Source: Pilaira anomala (Eukaryota > Mucoromycota > Mucoromycetes > Mucorales > Mucoraceae). From it: a stretch of 64,000 nucleotides of DNA. Where the stretch lies: positions 1 to 64,000 of the forward strand of contig JAIXMQ010000005.1 of the NCBI GenBank assembly GCA_025716855.1, written 5' to 3'. The notes beneath the pieces were generated by a model. It was not told the DNA's origin and ran no database searches. It saw nothing but the letters and a program-made list of their open reading frames with translations. Positions 1 through 11,376 of the stretch are shown piece by piece. Both the position numbers and the translations under genes were made by a program. The stretch's first letter is position 1; the number at the start of each line of letters is the position of its first letter.

Positions 1-138
1 CAAATCAACATCAAACAGACAGATGCCTTCGGCCTATGGTTACATTGAAGATTTTTCAAACTTCCAAATATTGATCCCGAAGATGCTATAAAATCAAAGA
101 AGAGTGCGGTAAAAGTCATCGATGTTTGAATTCCAGGT

Positions 139-2129
139 ATGTTGATGGACTGTTATGCCACTGTCGATGAGACAAAAACCCTTGAGTCATTTGGTGAAGT
201 CCCTTTTGTTGCGCTGATAAACAATAAATGTTTGAAAACAGCTTCTGAGAGTTTTTATGTTCAGGACAAAGAAGCCTCTGCAAGAGAATCTGAGGTCAAT
301 CAGCCCACTAATAATAGCAATATGGTTACTGATAGAACCACTGTTCCTTCTCGTATCTTGAAAGACGCTTTTCATGTCATGCAAATGATCAAAATTTCGC
401 TAAAGCATGGTATGGCGAAAGATTTTATGAGACGTTTTAGAGATGCTCTGTTTGTGGTGGATCCAGATGACAAAAAGAAAGTTGAAGAGTATCTGGTTTC
501 TATGGGTATAGATTGGAACACAAAGCTTCTTTCGGATCCTGAGTACGTCTTCAAAAGGGTTAAAATATACATCCCACCTGCAGAAGAGCTCTATCCTTTA
601 GTCGATGAGCTTTTTAAAAGCTACGGGGACTCCATTTGTATTAAAACAGGAAGACCCCTCTTCGATGAAGATGCTAGGAAAGATGCTGCTGCTGTATTAG
701 AAGAAATTCGTCTGGGTCATGTCTCTGACTTGAAAGGGGGACCTCCATTGTATACTGAGATTGGTACGGATAGAAACGGCTTGACAATGTATAGATGTGC
801 CAGAGGAACAAGTTCAGTAGAAGGCTCTGTTCATATGAACATAGTACAAAAGTTTGCATCCTATAATGCTGGACCTAGACTTACAAATATGGTACTATCA
901 GATTACCGATTATACCATAATATTAATGTAAGTTTCTATATAATAACATATTTTTTTCTTAAAAAAAAAAAAAAAAAAAAAAAAGAAAGAAAAAGAAAAA
1001 AAAAAAACTTTATACCAATCCCATTATAAAAAAAAAATAGGTTGGATCCAAAAACAGATTTGGTAAGATTCACAAAGGTCATTATAGTCCATGGCTCAGT
1101 CTGTCCATAAATACCTTGAAAATGAAAATTGGTCATACTCCTGTTGATAACTATTTTTGTAATCGTGTTGGAAACGCTTTCGAATTCGAACAGACAAAAG
1201 AAACTTTTGGTATCGTATCATTGCCAATTTCCGTTATGAGGGAATTTGATATCGAACCAGCAGAATCTACTGTTGAGCCAACAGAAAGCTATTTTGAAAT
1301 CAAAAACTTGTTACAAATAAGTACCCTGCCTTCAGCTAATCTTCCAATTATGGGATATTCTGTTGGTGACTACTTATACAAGTACTTAGCACAGTGTCAA
1401 AAGACTAAACTTGCTGTCACTGCAGTTCATACAAACGAAGAGGTAGCCTTGTATCAGACTTTGATTACTGATCCTGTGCATAAGGCATTAATTAAATTTC
1501 GAGGACAGGCACAAAAGCCTGATTTCGTTGAATTTGCCAAGCTATGGTCAAGATTTTGTAAAGATCAATCGAAGATTTACTATAAGACTTCAAGACATTT
1601 AGAATCTTATTTTAATGTAATGGAGGACAGGAAAAAATATGGAGACTCTGTCATGTTGAACATACAAAAAATCCAAAGGATTAAAGATCTCACTCAAAAC
1701 GAATCCAGAATTGAATCTGCAGGCACCATACAATGCCTTCCAAGACCTACGCCGCAGAATCTTTCTTATGCAAGTACAATTCGAGAGGAAGAGAGAATAG
1801 AAAATCCAGGGCCATCTCGCAATACTTTTGTAGCACTAGCTCCTTTACCTCCAGTATTAACAATGTCACCGAATATCTATCGCATTCGCTACATCGCACC
1901 TGCTCATAGCCTTGAAATACAAAGTCCTAATTATTCAGGAAAGCAAAAAAAGAAAAAGAAAACATGTTTCCTATGTAAAAGTGATAGCTGTGGAGGTAGA
2001 AGCAAACGAATTTATTGTGTAAACAAATGCGGAAGTTGTGAAATTGACACATGTCCTGGAAAATATGATCCTACTAATAGAAATCATGCCACTTTTCCCT
2101 GTACTAATGTATTAAATAGTAGGCTCTAA
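139..2129 (+). CDS. DUF6729-type transposon-like protein, probably 5'-partial
   Basis: Two exons read through in phase: 139-927 and 1041-2129, with a 113-nt intron (donor GTAAGT, acceptor ATAG), giving 625 codons. From memory of the family it belongs to the DUF6729-type proteins found repeatedly in fungal genomes. Its hallmarks here are VVDPDDKKKVEEYL, RLGHVSDLKGGPPLYTEIG, the strongly conserved RGTSSVEGSVHMN stretch and, across the splice, a KNRFGKIHKGHYSPWL segment. The C terminus is rich in Cys (about residues 570-620, spaced like a zinc-binding module) after a Lys run. These proteins usually carry an upstream nuclease-like domain. The 138 bases before the first ATG are open in the same frame apart from two stops (46-48, 127-129), so the 5' part is cut off by the window edge, lies in unresolved exons, or is decayed. 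The same gene recurs as a dead copy near the right end. Family membership is fairly sure; activity is not. Confidence 0.72.
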
Positions 2130-2998
2130 CTTAGTTACAATTACGGTTATCCTAAAAACCTCAAAAACACAAATAATAAAAGCATATCTTATCCTTAACA
2201 GTCGAATCTTTATTACTTATTTCCCAAAAATTTGACGCCCTACCGGGCGTCAAATTTTTAAAGAATTAATTCCATTTTGATTGGAATTAATTCGGTTTTC
2301 AAAAAGACCCCCTGATATGGGTATACGGCCATTGTTCTGACTTAAGTTTTTGAATTTAATTCAGGTACCATCATACCGGACCACGGGATGTCGGATAACC
2401 CTATGTACACCCCTTTGGTCACTAGAAAATCAGGCTGTGGTTCGAAGAAAAACGTCTTTAAAAATAAACACATGATTATTAACTTTAAAAAAAGGTTAAT
2501 GCACCCATTTGATAAATAGGTAATACACATACAAAATCCCTTATAAAATACCAAACTTTTTTGTTCTTGATAAGTTCGATTCACCTGGCTTACAGAAAAG
2601 ATTATTGGCCAAAAAATGAATTCTATTTTTATTTTTTATTTTCAAACACATACGGTCATACGATATATTACGCTCCCGCTGTAGTTAAGACTTGCAATTA
2701 AAAAGTACATCATTTGATAGAATAGCTTTAAGTACACTTATTTTTGCTGCTGCTGCATTTTTTGAAGCAAGAAAATTAAACGTAGTGCCAAATTTAAATC
2801 ATTATTTCTTGTTACGAGAAAAAATAGAAACTAGGGTCTAATTTGAATCGAATTTTCCTTTACCGGAAGATCAAATTTTATCACGCCACGAATGTAAAAA
2901 GTAAAATATGTATAAAAAATAAAATCAGAAGGTTATTTTTTTTTGACACATCCTTTGTTTTCTTCTGATTTTTACAAAAGAAAATACCACTAATACTA
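2130..2998. other. Intergenic region
   Basis: Between the transposon-like gene and HEM13. Apart from the double hairpin I see no gene. The stretch 2294-2450 is locally less AT-rich and could be more of the mobile element. The last 300 nt are AT-rich and should hold the HEM13 promoter. Confidence 0.6.
2226..2293. repeat. Two adjacent perfect inverted repeats (hairpins)
   Basis: The first palindrome has 15-nt arms (2226-2240 and 2245-2259, core TTTGACGCCC/GGGCGTCAAA) around a 4-nt loop. Three bases later a second has 11-nt arms (2263-2273 GAATTAATTCC and 2283-2293) around a 9-nt loop. They sit about 100 nt downstream of the transposon-like gene. They could be an element terminus, a transcription terminator or a recombinase site; the sequence alone does not decide. 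Confidence 0.75.
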
Positions 2999-4078
2999 AT
3001 GCCCTCATCATTGTCTTCAAAATATACTATTTTCAAAAATGATAGTGCCATTGTAAGTTACCTAAATAGCAGAAAAAATAAGAGCAAACATTAATATTTA
3101 AAGTAGCGTGCTAAAGGCTCTATTACCAGTGATGCCCCTTTACGTTTAAGAATGGAATCTTTCGTTAGAGAACTTCAAAATAATATCTGTGCTGGTATCG
3201 AAGAGATTGATGGTAAAGGTAAATTTACACGTTCAGTTTGGGAAAGGCCTGAGTATGGGGGAGAAGGTATCACTTGTGTTTTATCTGAAGGTAATGTAAT
3301 GGAGAAAGCTGGTGTTGCTGTGTCCGTTATTTACTCTGAGCTCTCGCCTGAAGCTGTGCGTCAAATGCGAGAGGATCGTGGTAAAGATATTAATGTTGAA
3401 GGCACTGTACCTTTCTTTGTTACTGGTATTTCTCTCGTCATGCATGCCAAAAATCCTAATGCACCTACTGTTCACTTGAATTATCGTTATTTTGAAGTAA
3501 TGAACCCAGATGGTACTCCTAAGCTCTGGTGGTTTGGCGGAGGAGCTGATTTAACACCTGTCTATCTTTTTGAGGAAGATGCTATTTCTTTCCATCAAAC
3601 GTATAAGGAAGGTTGCGATAAATTCGATAAGTCATACTACCCGAAGATGAAGAAGGACTGCGACAAATATTTTCTTAATATTCATCGAGGTGAAGCTCGT
3701 GGTATCGGTGGTATATTCTTTGATGATTTTAACACGAAACCTGCCGAAGAAATTTTTTCATTAGTTCAAGAGCTTGGTAATCGTTTCTTACCATCTTATA
3801 CTTCTATTCTGAAAAAGCGTAAGGATATGGATTTTACTGAAGAAATGGTTAATTGGCAACAGATTCGTCGAGGTCGTTATGTTGAATTTAATCTTATTTG
3901 GGACCGTGGTACAAAATTTGGTTTAGCTACACCTTGTGCACGGGTTGAATCTATTTTGATGACACTTCCTCTTACTGCTCGTTGGGAATACATGCATGAG
4001 CCTAAAGCTGGTTCTAAAGAGGCTCTTCTTGAAGAAGTTCTCAAAAATCCTAGAGATTGGGTTTCTTTAGAAAACTAA
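2999..4078 (+). CDS. HEM13: Oxygen-dependent coproporphyrinogen III oxidase
   Basis: Haem biosynthesis enzyme converting coproporphyrinogen III to protoporphyrinogen IX with O2. Two exons give 341 residues: 2999-3052 and 3107-4078, with a 54-nt intron (GTAAGT...TAG). A start at 3152 would cut off the family's conserved N-terminal block; extending upstream recovers SDAPLRLRMESF, and the only in-phase ATG found is the small first exon. Conserved blocks seen: VHLNYRYFE, WWFGGGADLTP (about residues 159-169), RGIGGIFFDDFN and the active-site stretch RRGRYVEFNLIWDRGT. The length matches fungal and bacterial HemF-type enzymes. It converges with the DSS1 gene, the two stop codons being about 110 nt apart. 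No targeting peptide is obvious, consistent with the cytosolic yeast enzyme. Family call very sure; exon 1 fairly sure. Confidence 0.93.
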
Positions 4079-4188
4079 AAAAAAACAAAAAACAAAAAAC
4101 AAAAAACTTCGTGTACATATCTATAAACATTATACTCAAATAATAAATAATTATCTTCAATCTTATTATAAACAACTTTATTATTATC

Positions 4189-7014
4189 CTAAATTAACTC
4201 TAAATTAACTCTGCCTAATAAGGGATCTAAACCTGATACACGCACTTTAACAACTTCACCTACTTGGACTTCTCTATTTAATTTAATGATGCGACCACGA
4301 ATACCTAATTCTAACAAAGTTCCAGTTGCCATTTCCATTGTACCGCCTAATTCAGTGGAAGCTGATCTATTTGGCATATTTACAATACAGTTCCACTCCA
4401 TAGTATCTGTGAAGCCATCTGCTCTCATACGATGCAATAAACTAATGACCCAGAATTGAGTACTTCTTTGTTGCAAAAGCGATAATTGTTTTTCACGGTT
4501 TTCAATGCCTTTTGCTAATGTCTTCAAATGAATCAAAGAGAATGGTGCTTTTTTCTTTCCAAGTAAATGTGCTTTAATTTGCCAATGAACAACAACGTCC
4601 AAGAAACGACGCAGTGGCGAAGTTGCTCTTGTATAACCATCTTCAATACCCATAATGACATGAGGTAATCCAGGACTTGTTGTAACAGTACTGGGTGGTA
4701 ATATGGACATATATTGAACCATATCTTTCATTTCAATCATTCCGGTATTTGGATTACGAGAAGCTAGCATTTCTTCTCGTAATTTGCGATCAGCGGTTGA
4801 AGCAGATGGATTCCATGATTGTGTACGGTAAGGAATATTTACATTATTTTCATGACAGAATTTACTGGCAATACGACCACCCATAATCATGGTTTCAGCA
4901 ACCATTTGACGAGCAGGAGAATAAGCAGACTTGTCTAATTTGACTCGAATGGCGGGTAGACTAGAAGCATAATTTGATTCGGTAAAATTGATTTGAGGTA
5001 AATCCAAGGGACTAGGTAAAAGCTCAAGGACGGGGCTAGCTTTACTAAAGAAGACAGCTCCGTTTTTTCGACGTTTGGCAGCATGTTGATTAGACATTTT
5101 AAATATATCTAATATATCGTTTTTGCAATCTTCTTTGACCGTTGATTCTCTTTCTTTGGTAAAATTATCATAAGATGCGAATGCAGTACTTGCCGGATGG
5201 GAAAATGATTTTGTAAGATCAACCAAAGGATCATATTGTATATTTACTTTATCTTGCAATAATGTATCAACGTCATCGTAATAAAGCTTAACCACATTCT
5301 TTACCAAACTAGGACGAATTTTATAATCTATTAAATTACCTTTACCATCTAATTTGGTACTAAATGTTAAGGCATATTGAGATCCATCCTTGTTAGTATG
5401 TGCAGTTGAACCTAAACTAAATTTTTTGGAAGATAATTCTTCCGGTAACATGGGAAAATGACGTTCAGGTAAATACAGGGTTTGAACTTTTCTATGCATC
5501 AAGTCAGTCAAACCATGAGAAGGTGAAATATATGTTGTTGGATCAGCAATATGAACATGCAACCAAGCCGATTTTTGCCCTGGGACATGCTCGATAGAAA
5601 TACCGTCATCAATTTCCTTAGCAGATGGGTCATCGATAGTATAAACACGTAAATCTCCAAAATCATGACGAATCGACTCATACGGATCATGTTTGATAAA
5701 TTTTTGATCCTTGCCAGATAAAAATGCAGTTGTGAATTCATTCATTTTCTCTTCACTTTTCTTTGCTTCTTTTGACCAAATAAATTCTCCTGCAACAGCT
5801 GCGTCTTCTACTAATCCAACATTATCCCATGGTTTGAACATACCAACCTGCTTTAAAAATTGAATTGCTAACGAGCGATCAAAGAATAATGTGTCGTCGT
5901 ATAACTTCAAAGCTTTCAGCATATTAGGTACAAAGATCTCGTAAGGTGAGTCCAAAATAACCTTGGGCGATCGAATCCAATCTGCAATAAAATTTACAAA
6001 TTTAATATCGGATGATGTTAATGCATTGCTGAAATGTTTAGATATATCTAAAGAAGTCTGGGATAAAGTTCCAAGCACTGGATCAGCATGACTATTGTAA
6101 AATGTAATCAATGCTTTTGTTCGAGATAAAAATCCAGTATATGCTTCATCGCGTTCACGAATAGATGAGATAATACTAGATATGTTATCACACTCTTCTT
6201 GAGGCCTAAGCTGCCATAAATTCGATGCACGTATATCGCGCGATGGAATAAAGTGTGTGTTATCTGACACCAAATACAAAAATGTAACATGACGTTCTAA
6301 AGGAGTTGGAGGTTCATTTGCAGGACGCTTGAAAGCGAAAGAAGCTAATTCGTCAAGTGATGCAGTAGTTTTATGTTTTTCATTCATAAAGTGATTATAC
6401 ATTACTTCAAACTGTTGATGTGAAGTAGCTTTAGTCAAGTGTAAAGTACGTTGGTAATGTTGAATAGCTCTATTATATGTTACAGGGATCGTTCGTAAGA
6501 GACCATCGGGATCGACATCATTCAGGTTGACAGGTTCAGTCACTATTTGCGAAACTTGCTGTGATTTTGCAAAGTCATTAACAGAAAAAGCAACACTGTC
6601 ACTTCTTACAGTAAATGTATTTCCGTTACGAAGTAAAATGGTCAACTGTTGAAGTCCACCACTAGATTCCTTTTGTCCGACGACCATACCGCTATATTGA
6701 CCGTTTCTATTTTTATTTTATTTTGACAGGTTGGTTATTACAATAAAAAGAGGTAATGTCAGCATCATTTACCTGAACGATTCTACATAATCGCCAATCT
6801 TAATAGATGGTAATCGAAACGATACGTCGTTGAGACTAACTATTGTCTCAGGATCGATTATTTCGACTGCACCCTGGCTTATCTTACTTGTTTTGATAGA
6901 AGGGGAGATGATTGGTTTCTTTGCTGTGGGAATAACTTTGTGTCTTACGATGACTCGAGACAGCTGAGAACATTGTACAAGAACTCGGGAGCGTTGCCGA
7001 GCTAATCTCAACAT
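4189..7014 (-). CDS. DSS1: Mitochondrial 3'-5' exoribonuclease, RNase II family (Dss1/MSU1/CYT-4 type)
   Basis: Two exons, 7014-6773 and 6706-4189, with a 66-nt intron (GTAAAT...TAG) joining in phase to 919 residues; the junction restores the run VESFRNGQYSGMVVGQ. The first 30 residues are rich in Arg, Ser and Leu without acidic residues, a plausible mitochondrial presequence. The RNB catalytic domain occupies roughly residues 430-790: the metal-binding segment DDPSAKEIDDGISIE and the C-terminal signature RATSPLRRFLDVVVHWQ are clear, followed by an S1-like tail ending RVNLELI. In yeast this enzyme pairs with the Suv3 helicase in the mitochondrial degradosome for RNA turnover. It ends tail-to-tail with HEM13 and starts about 270 nt from the end of the PBI2-like gene. 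The mitochondrial type is favoured over cytosolic Dis3/SSD1 by the presequence and the long non-catalytic N-terminal half. Confidence 0.9.
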
Positions 7015-7283
7015 GAATTATAATGATATGTTTCTAGTAAAGCTTCAAAAAAAAAACTTTTTTTTTTCTAACTTTACAAGAGTAAATAAATGCGTGTGAC
7101 TACTTAAACTGTATTTGGCAGTAACGAAAGAACAAGTTTCGTCATGACGACGCAACATCGTGTTTTTGATTTAAAAGTTTAGTTTATTTTCATACAACCT
7201 TTCTTTGTAAAAAGAAAGTTATTGTTGGATTTCCAACACAAAATTTACAAAATTGAAATTGTTTAGGAAAAGGAGGGGAATAT

Positions 7284-7589
7284 TTAAGAGAGGAGGGCCT
7301 TTCCTTGAGTGGTTACTTCACCATCAGCTTCGACACCATTAAGGTGAGGGCTGGAGAAAGATAAAGTGCTAACATGCTCATCAGGAACTTCAACAGAGAA
7401 ACCCTTGATAGCAGCGTTATATCTGTGGGTAATTTTACAACCAGAATCTTCGACTTGCTTGATTTGAGCGTCAATAACGTCTTGAGGAGTATCACTCTTG
7501 AAGGTAACGATGTAGGAGGCTATTATATTCTAGTTTAGGACATTGTACATGAAATAATATATTATTATTATTCAACACTTACAGGACAT
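7284..7589 (-). CDS. PBI2: Small proteinase B inhibitor, I9 family (Pbi2-like)
   Basis: An 80-residue protein from two exons. Exon 1 (7589-7583) is only 7 nt long and carries the ATG; the intron 7582-7520 runs GTAAGT...TAG; exon 2 is 7519-7284. The spliced product starts MSSSYIVTFKSDTPQDVI and continues KGFSVEVPDEHV to EADGEVTTQGKALLS. This is the propeptide-like inhibitor fold (peptidase inhibitor I9) that in yeast blocks vacuolar proteinase B and helps vacuole fusion. The length matches Pbi2 (about 75 residues). The micro-exon is needed: exon 2 alone has no start codon before the conserved SYIVTFK strand. Family call sure; role inferred from yeast. Confidence 0.9.
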
Positions 7590-9175
7590 TTTTTTAATGC
7601 TTGTTTTATAAAATAGAAAATAAAAAAGATAAAGAAGAAATTATTCGGTCTTTTTTCTCGAGTCCTTTTAAACTTATTCCAAGCAAGCTTGGCGGACATC
7701 TCTTCTATTTTGATACTTTTCGTGATTTCTTCGTTTTAAGTTCCGGGAGGTCACGAGCCGCTTATCCAATAGTTTTTCTTTTTGAACCCGTCAACACAGA
7801 GAAAAACGACGTAACTGTGTACATTTGCATATAATATACCACCTGACACAAGCTTCGGTAGAACTCTTTATTGATAAATAATATAATAAAAGAAATAGTT
7901 TATATCATCATTTATCTGTTTTTTTTTTTTTAGAAACAGGCTGTTGCTGTTAACAATATAAAAGAAAAAGAATATCTCATATAAATTACGCGTTGTTGTA
8001 GTTAAAAAACCGATCCTTAGTTACGTAATGTACACAACTTTAATAAATTGAACCGGTTTTATTTCGATTTGTACAGGCACAAAACTATAAAAAATTTTGA
8101 TATGAATGATATAGTAAATCAATAATGAATAATCCTATGTTAACTATTACACCTAAAATAAAAATTTAATCCTTTATCATCACACGGTAAGGTGATGCAT
8201 TTGAAACTCACAAAGAATAAAAAACTTTCTTCTATGATGATCCAATCTTTACCAATTTTTCCACGCTAAAGTGAGTTAAGAAAAAAGGAACTGCATTATC
8301 CAAACAACATAAGGCGTTTCATTTTTGTATAAATAATAAGTGTAACATGAACTTTAATCTTTTTATGTGTGGTAAGCCGGGAATAGCGCTCAATTTAAAA
8401 TCAGTTTATTTCGTTTTCTCAAGTAAGATATTATTTTTGGTTTTTATATGTATTTAGTGTATACATACTATAGTGGAAGGTAGTCTTAAGTTATATGTAC
8501 TGGTATTACTGGCCAACTGAAGTAATTATGTACTAATACTAAAAGGAACATATACGCGACGCAGTCTATCGAACCTTTTAAATGCAAGATGCTAGAGAAT
8601 AACCTATTTGAGTACTTAATCTAGACTCTAGTTTTTCAAACATCTTTTCTAAAGTTAGAATTCTTGAGACGTTAAAATCTGCAATAATGATTACATTTGC
8701 AAAATTCTACTACAGTTACATTAAGTTATCTTCTCAATTACTTCAGATGAGGTACAAACAGCTTAAAAATAAAGATTATTTATTTATAAAAACACCCCTT
8801 ATTTTTGCTTGCGTATTTTACTCTTTATTTGGCTTAAATACAAATAGAGGATGTTTTTGTATGGTCACTGGTGAGATACACACCTGACGCCATTTAATCA
8901 TAAACTTTGATTTCATTTATGATAAAAATGATGTATTTTATAGAAACTAGTTAACGAAGATAATCTCTCGCATAAATTCAAATATTTGTCTTAAAAATAT
9001 ACTAAATACTACATATATTTTAGCTATTATCTTAACTTATTGATGTTGTATTGTATGTATACAAATCATAATAAAGTAAAGTTGATGCAAAAACAAAGTA
9101 ATTTTTTTTTTCGGGTCACACTTCAAACGCTTAATAGGGAAATAAATATTTTTATAATTACAACAAATTCAAGAA
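7590..9175. other. Intergenic region
   Basis: About 1.6 kb of AT-rich DNA between the 5' end of the PBI2-like gene and the 3' end of CCS1. Open frames at 7601-7834 and 8687-8887 have no recognisable motif and low-complexity composition, so I do not call them. No tRNA or repeat noticed. Confidence 0.55.
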
Positions 9176-10193
9176 TTATTTAGCTTCTTCTTCCAACATA
9201 CGAGCTTCTTCCCATAATGTCTTTCCAGAGCATTCACAAATTAACTTTGTGTTTTCAAAGGCACCGGCACTACGAGCGACGATACCACAGAGAATACCAT
9301 TACCGCTGTTACCATCTTCTGTTGTACTCTTTAAATCATCTTCATTTTCTGTCACAACAATACTTCTACCGATTATATCCCAAACTTTAATTCGGGTGCT
9401 TTCAGTAACAAGATCTCCCCAGCCATTTTCATCAACAATGACATTACCAAGATCACCGATATGACCATTGTGTACGCCATCACCATGAGGAACATTAGTA
9501 GGGTTGTAATGACCACCAGTAGATTTCCAACCTTCTGAAATATCACCTGTTTCATGAATATGAACACCATGCTTACCAGGAGAAAGACCTTGAATAGTTA
9601 AATCAATTAAACAAGTATCTTTATCAACTTGAACAAATCTCGCTAAGCCTGATTTTCCTGAAGGTAACATGGCTGAAGGATCTGTACCATAGCAATCAAA
9701 GATACATACAGCAGCACCGGAGTGTCCTTGGCCGTCAGGTACACCTTGTCCGCGTACAATTACTGTACGTCCAGTGTTTTTCAAACGTCTAGATATGAGA
9801 GAAGGAGGTGCTATAAAAAGGAATTAAAATCACTTTATTTCGGTTATTTAAAAAAAAAATTACCAGTGCCTTCAACCAGTACTTTTTTGCCAGAAAGGTC
9901 AACGTCAAATGAACTGACACCTATGCTCATACAGAGTCAGTCAGTATTATTTTTAAAAAAAAACATATAAATCTAAAAATACGCTACCTTCTGTTTCTTT
10001 TAATACTTTTGTAATATCTTGAACACAGGACTATAAAAATATAAAAGTTAGTACAATGACTAAAGGGCTCATTAGTTGATTACTCGTACTTGACATGTCA
10101 TTTCTACAGCGAACTCGGTCTATCAAAATAACTGTTTAGTCAGAACTCTTTAACAGTTTATAAATTGTTTACTTTGAAAGATTTTCCAGTCAT
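9176..10193 (-). CDS. CCS1: Copper chaperone for superoxide dismutase
   Basis: Five exons assemble in phase to 261 residues: 10193-10173, 10119-10090, 10030-9988, 9920-9864 and 9810-9176. The protein has the three parts of CCS: an N-terminal heavy-metal domain with the copper site MTCQSC (Cys16 and Cys19), a Cu/Zn-SOD-like middle domain (KHGVHIHETGD, GGHYNPTNVPHG, HIGDLGN) and a C-terminal copper-transfer motif CEC (Cys242 and Cys244). It delivers copper to SOD1 in the cytosol and mitochondrial intermembrane space. The first coding exons are very short (21, 30, 43 and 57 nt), and the copper-site codons are split by an intron between Gln17 and Ser18. It is divergent from prefoldin 2 across about 640 nt. 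The MTCxxC and CxC motifs separate it from SOD1 itself. Confidence 0.93.
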
Positions 10194-10834
10194 TATGATG
10201 GTATTTAAAGATTGTTAAAAGTGATTCTAAAAAAAAAAGAAAGAGAGAGAAACAAGTTTATATCTAAAGTGCGAGGCTTACAAATCTTGCAACACAAAAA
10301 TGTCACTTTTAAGAGTCCGAGAAATTCATCAGAAAGCATTGATAAAGCTTTCTCTGACGTTCACTTATATAATCAGGTTGGACACTTTCTCTGGTTTAGT
10401 AAAGAACGAGATAATTAGTTAGGGAGCTAAAAAAAAAAAAAACTCTCGAATATTAATACGTTTCAAGCAAAATTACTTGCATTAGCTGGGGTGGATAAGT
10501 CATTACAAATTAATAAATTTTGATTCACATTATAAAAAGTTACATATTTTGACTACCTCAGATAGTTTAACATCTATCAAATTGTTGCAATGGGCAAGAA
10601 GATATTTTGATTATAGTATTTTGAGTAAATGCTTTTGTCTTAGTATATTAAGCATTTGGTCTATCCCGTTTAAGATTTATAATACATGTAGGCAATAGAA
10701 TGATAACTTGATTCAATCTTCCAAAGCTGCCTCCTATGAGTTAAATCTCAGCTTTGTATTATTCTAAAAATTTTGGGTATGAAATATTTTTATTTTTCCT
10801 TTCATCTCGAGATCAATTAAATACGCGTTTCATC
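10194..10834. promoter_or_regulatory. Divergent intergenic region of CCS1 and PFD2
   Basis: 640 nt separating two start codons that face away from each other, so it must contain both promoters. I see no specific motif beyond AT-rich tracts; an open frame at 10212-10418 shows no recognisable protein. Confidence 0.5.
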
Positions 10835-11376
10835 ATGGCTGCCAAAAGACCTTCTGATGCTGAATTAACTCAAAAAGTAAGGGTTAAAAAAAGAACAAGT
10901 ACAGGTTGTACAATGCAGTATTAAATGTATAATTTTAAATAGTATAATCAATACAAGAACGAACTTCAACAGTTAGCCCAAAAGATTGGCGAATTAGAAT
11001 CAGAAGTTGAGGAACACAAGTAGGATTCTATTCATTGCAGTATTTAAATAGCTATTAAAAACTGACTTCTTTTTAGACTTGTTATTGACAGCATCTCACC
11101 ACTTGAACCTGAGCGTAAATGCTTCCGTATGGTAGGTGGTGTCTTGGTTGAGAGAACTATCAAGGAAGTTTTACCTGCTTTGGAGACCAACTTCAGTGGT
11201 GTAAGTACACTTTTAAATGATAAATGTTTTTTTTTTTAATTTTCTTTTTTTTTTTTCCTTCTTGATAGATCCAACAAGTGATCGAGTCTTTATTACAAAC
11301 ATACAAGCGTAAAGAAGAAGAATTTGTTGACTTTCAAAAGAAATACAATATCCAGGTTGTTTCCAAGCAACAATAA
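10835..11376 (+). CDS. PFD2: Prefoldin subunit 2
   Basis: Four exons, 10835-10876, 10943-11019, 11077-11200 and 11269-11376, join in phase to 116 residues. Prefoldin is the hexameric co-chaperone that hands nascent actin and tubulin to CCT; subunit 2 is a beta-type subunit (yeast GIM4). The protein shows the N-terminal coiled coil (YNQYKNELQQLAQKIGELE), the conserved turn ISPLEPERKCFRMVGGVLVE, which forms the beta hairpin, and a second coiled coil ending FQKKYNIQ. The length matches the family. Start chosen because MAAKRPSDAELTQK splices directly into the conserved coiled coil. Confidence 0.93.

Noticed and set aside
7601..7834. 77-codon plus-strand frame
   Set aside because: It overlaps the promoter side of PBI2, has no motif and no splice partners.
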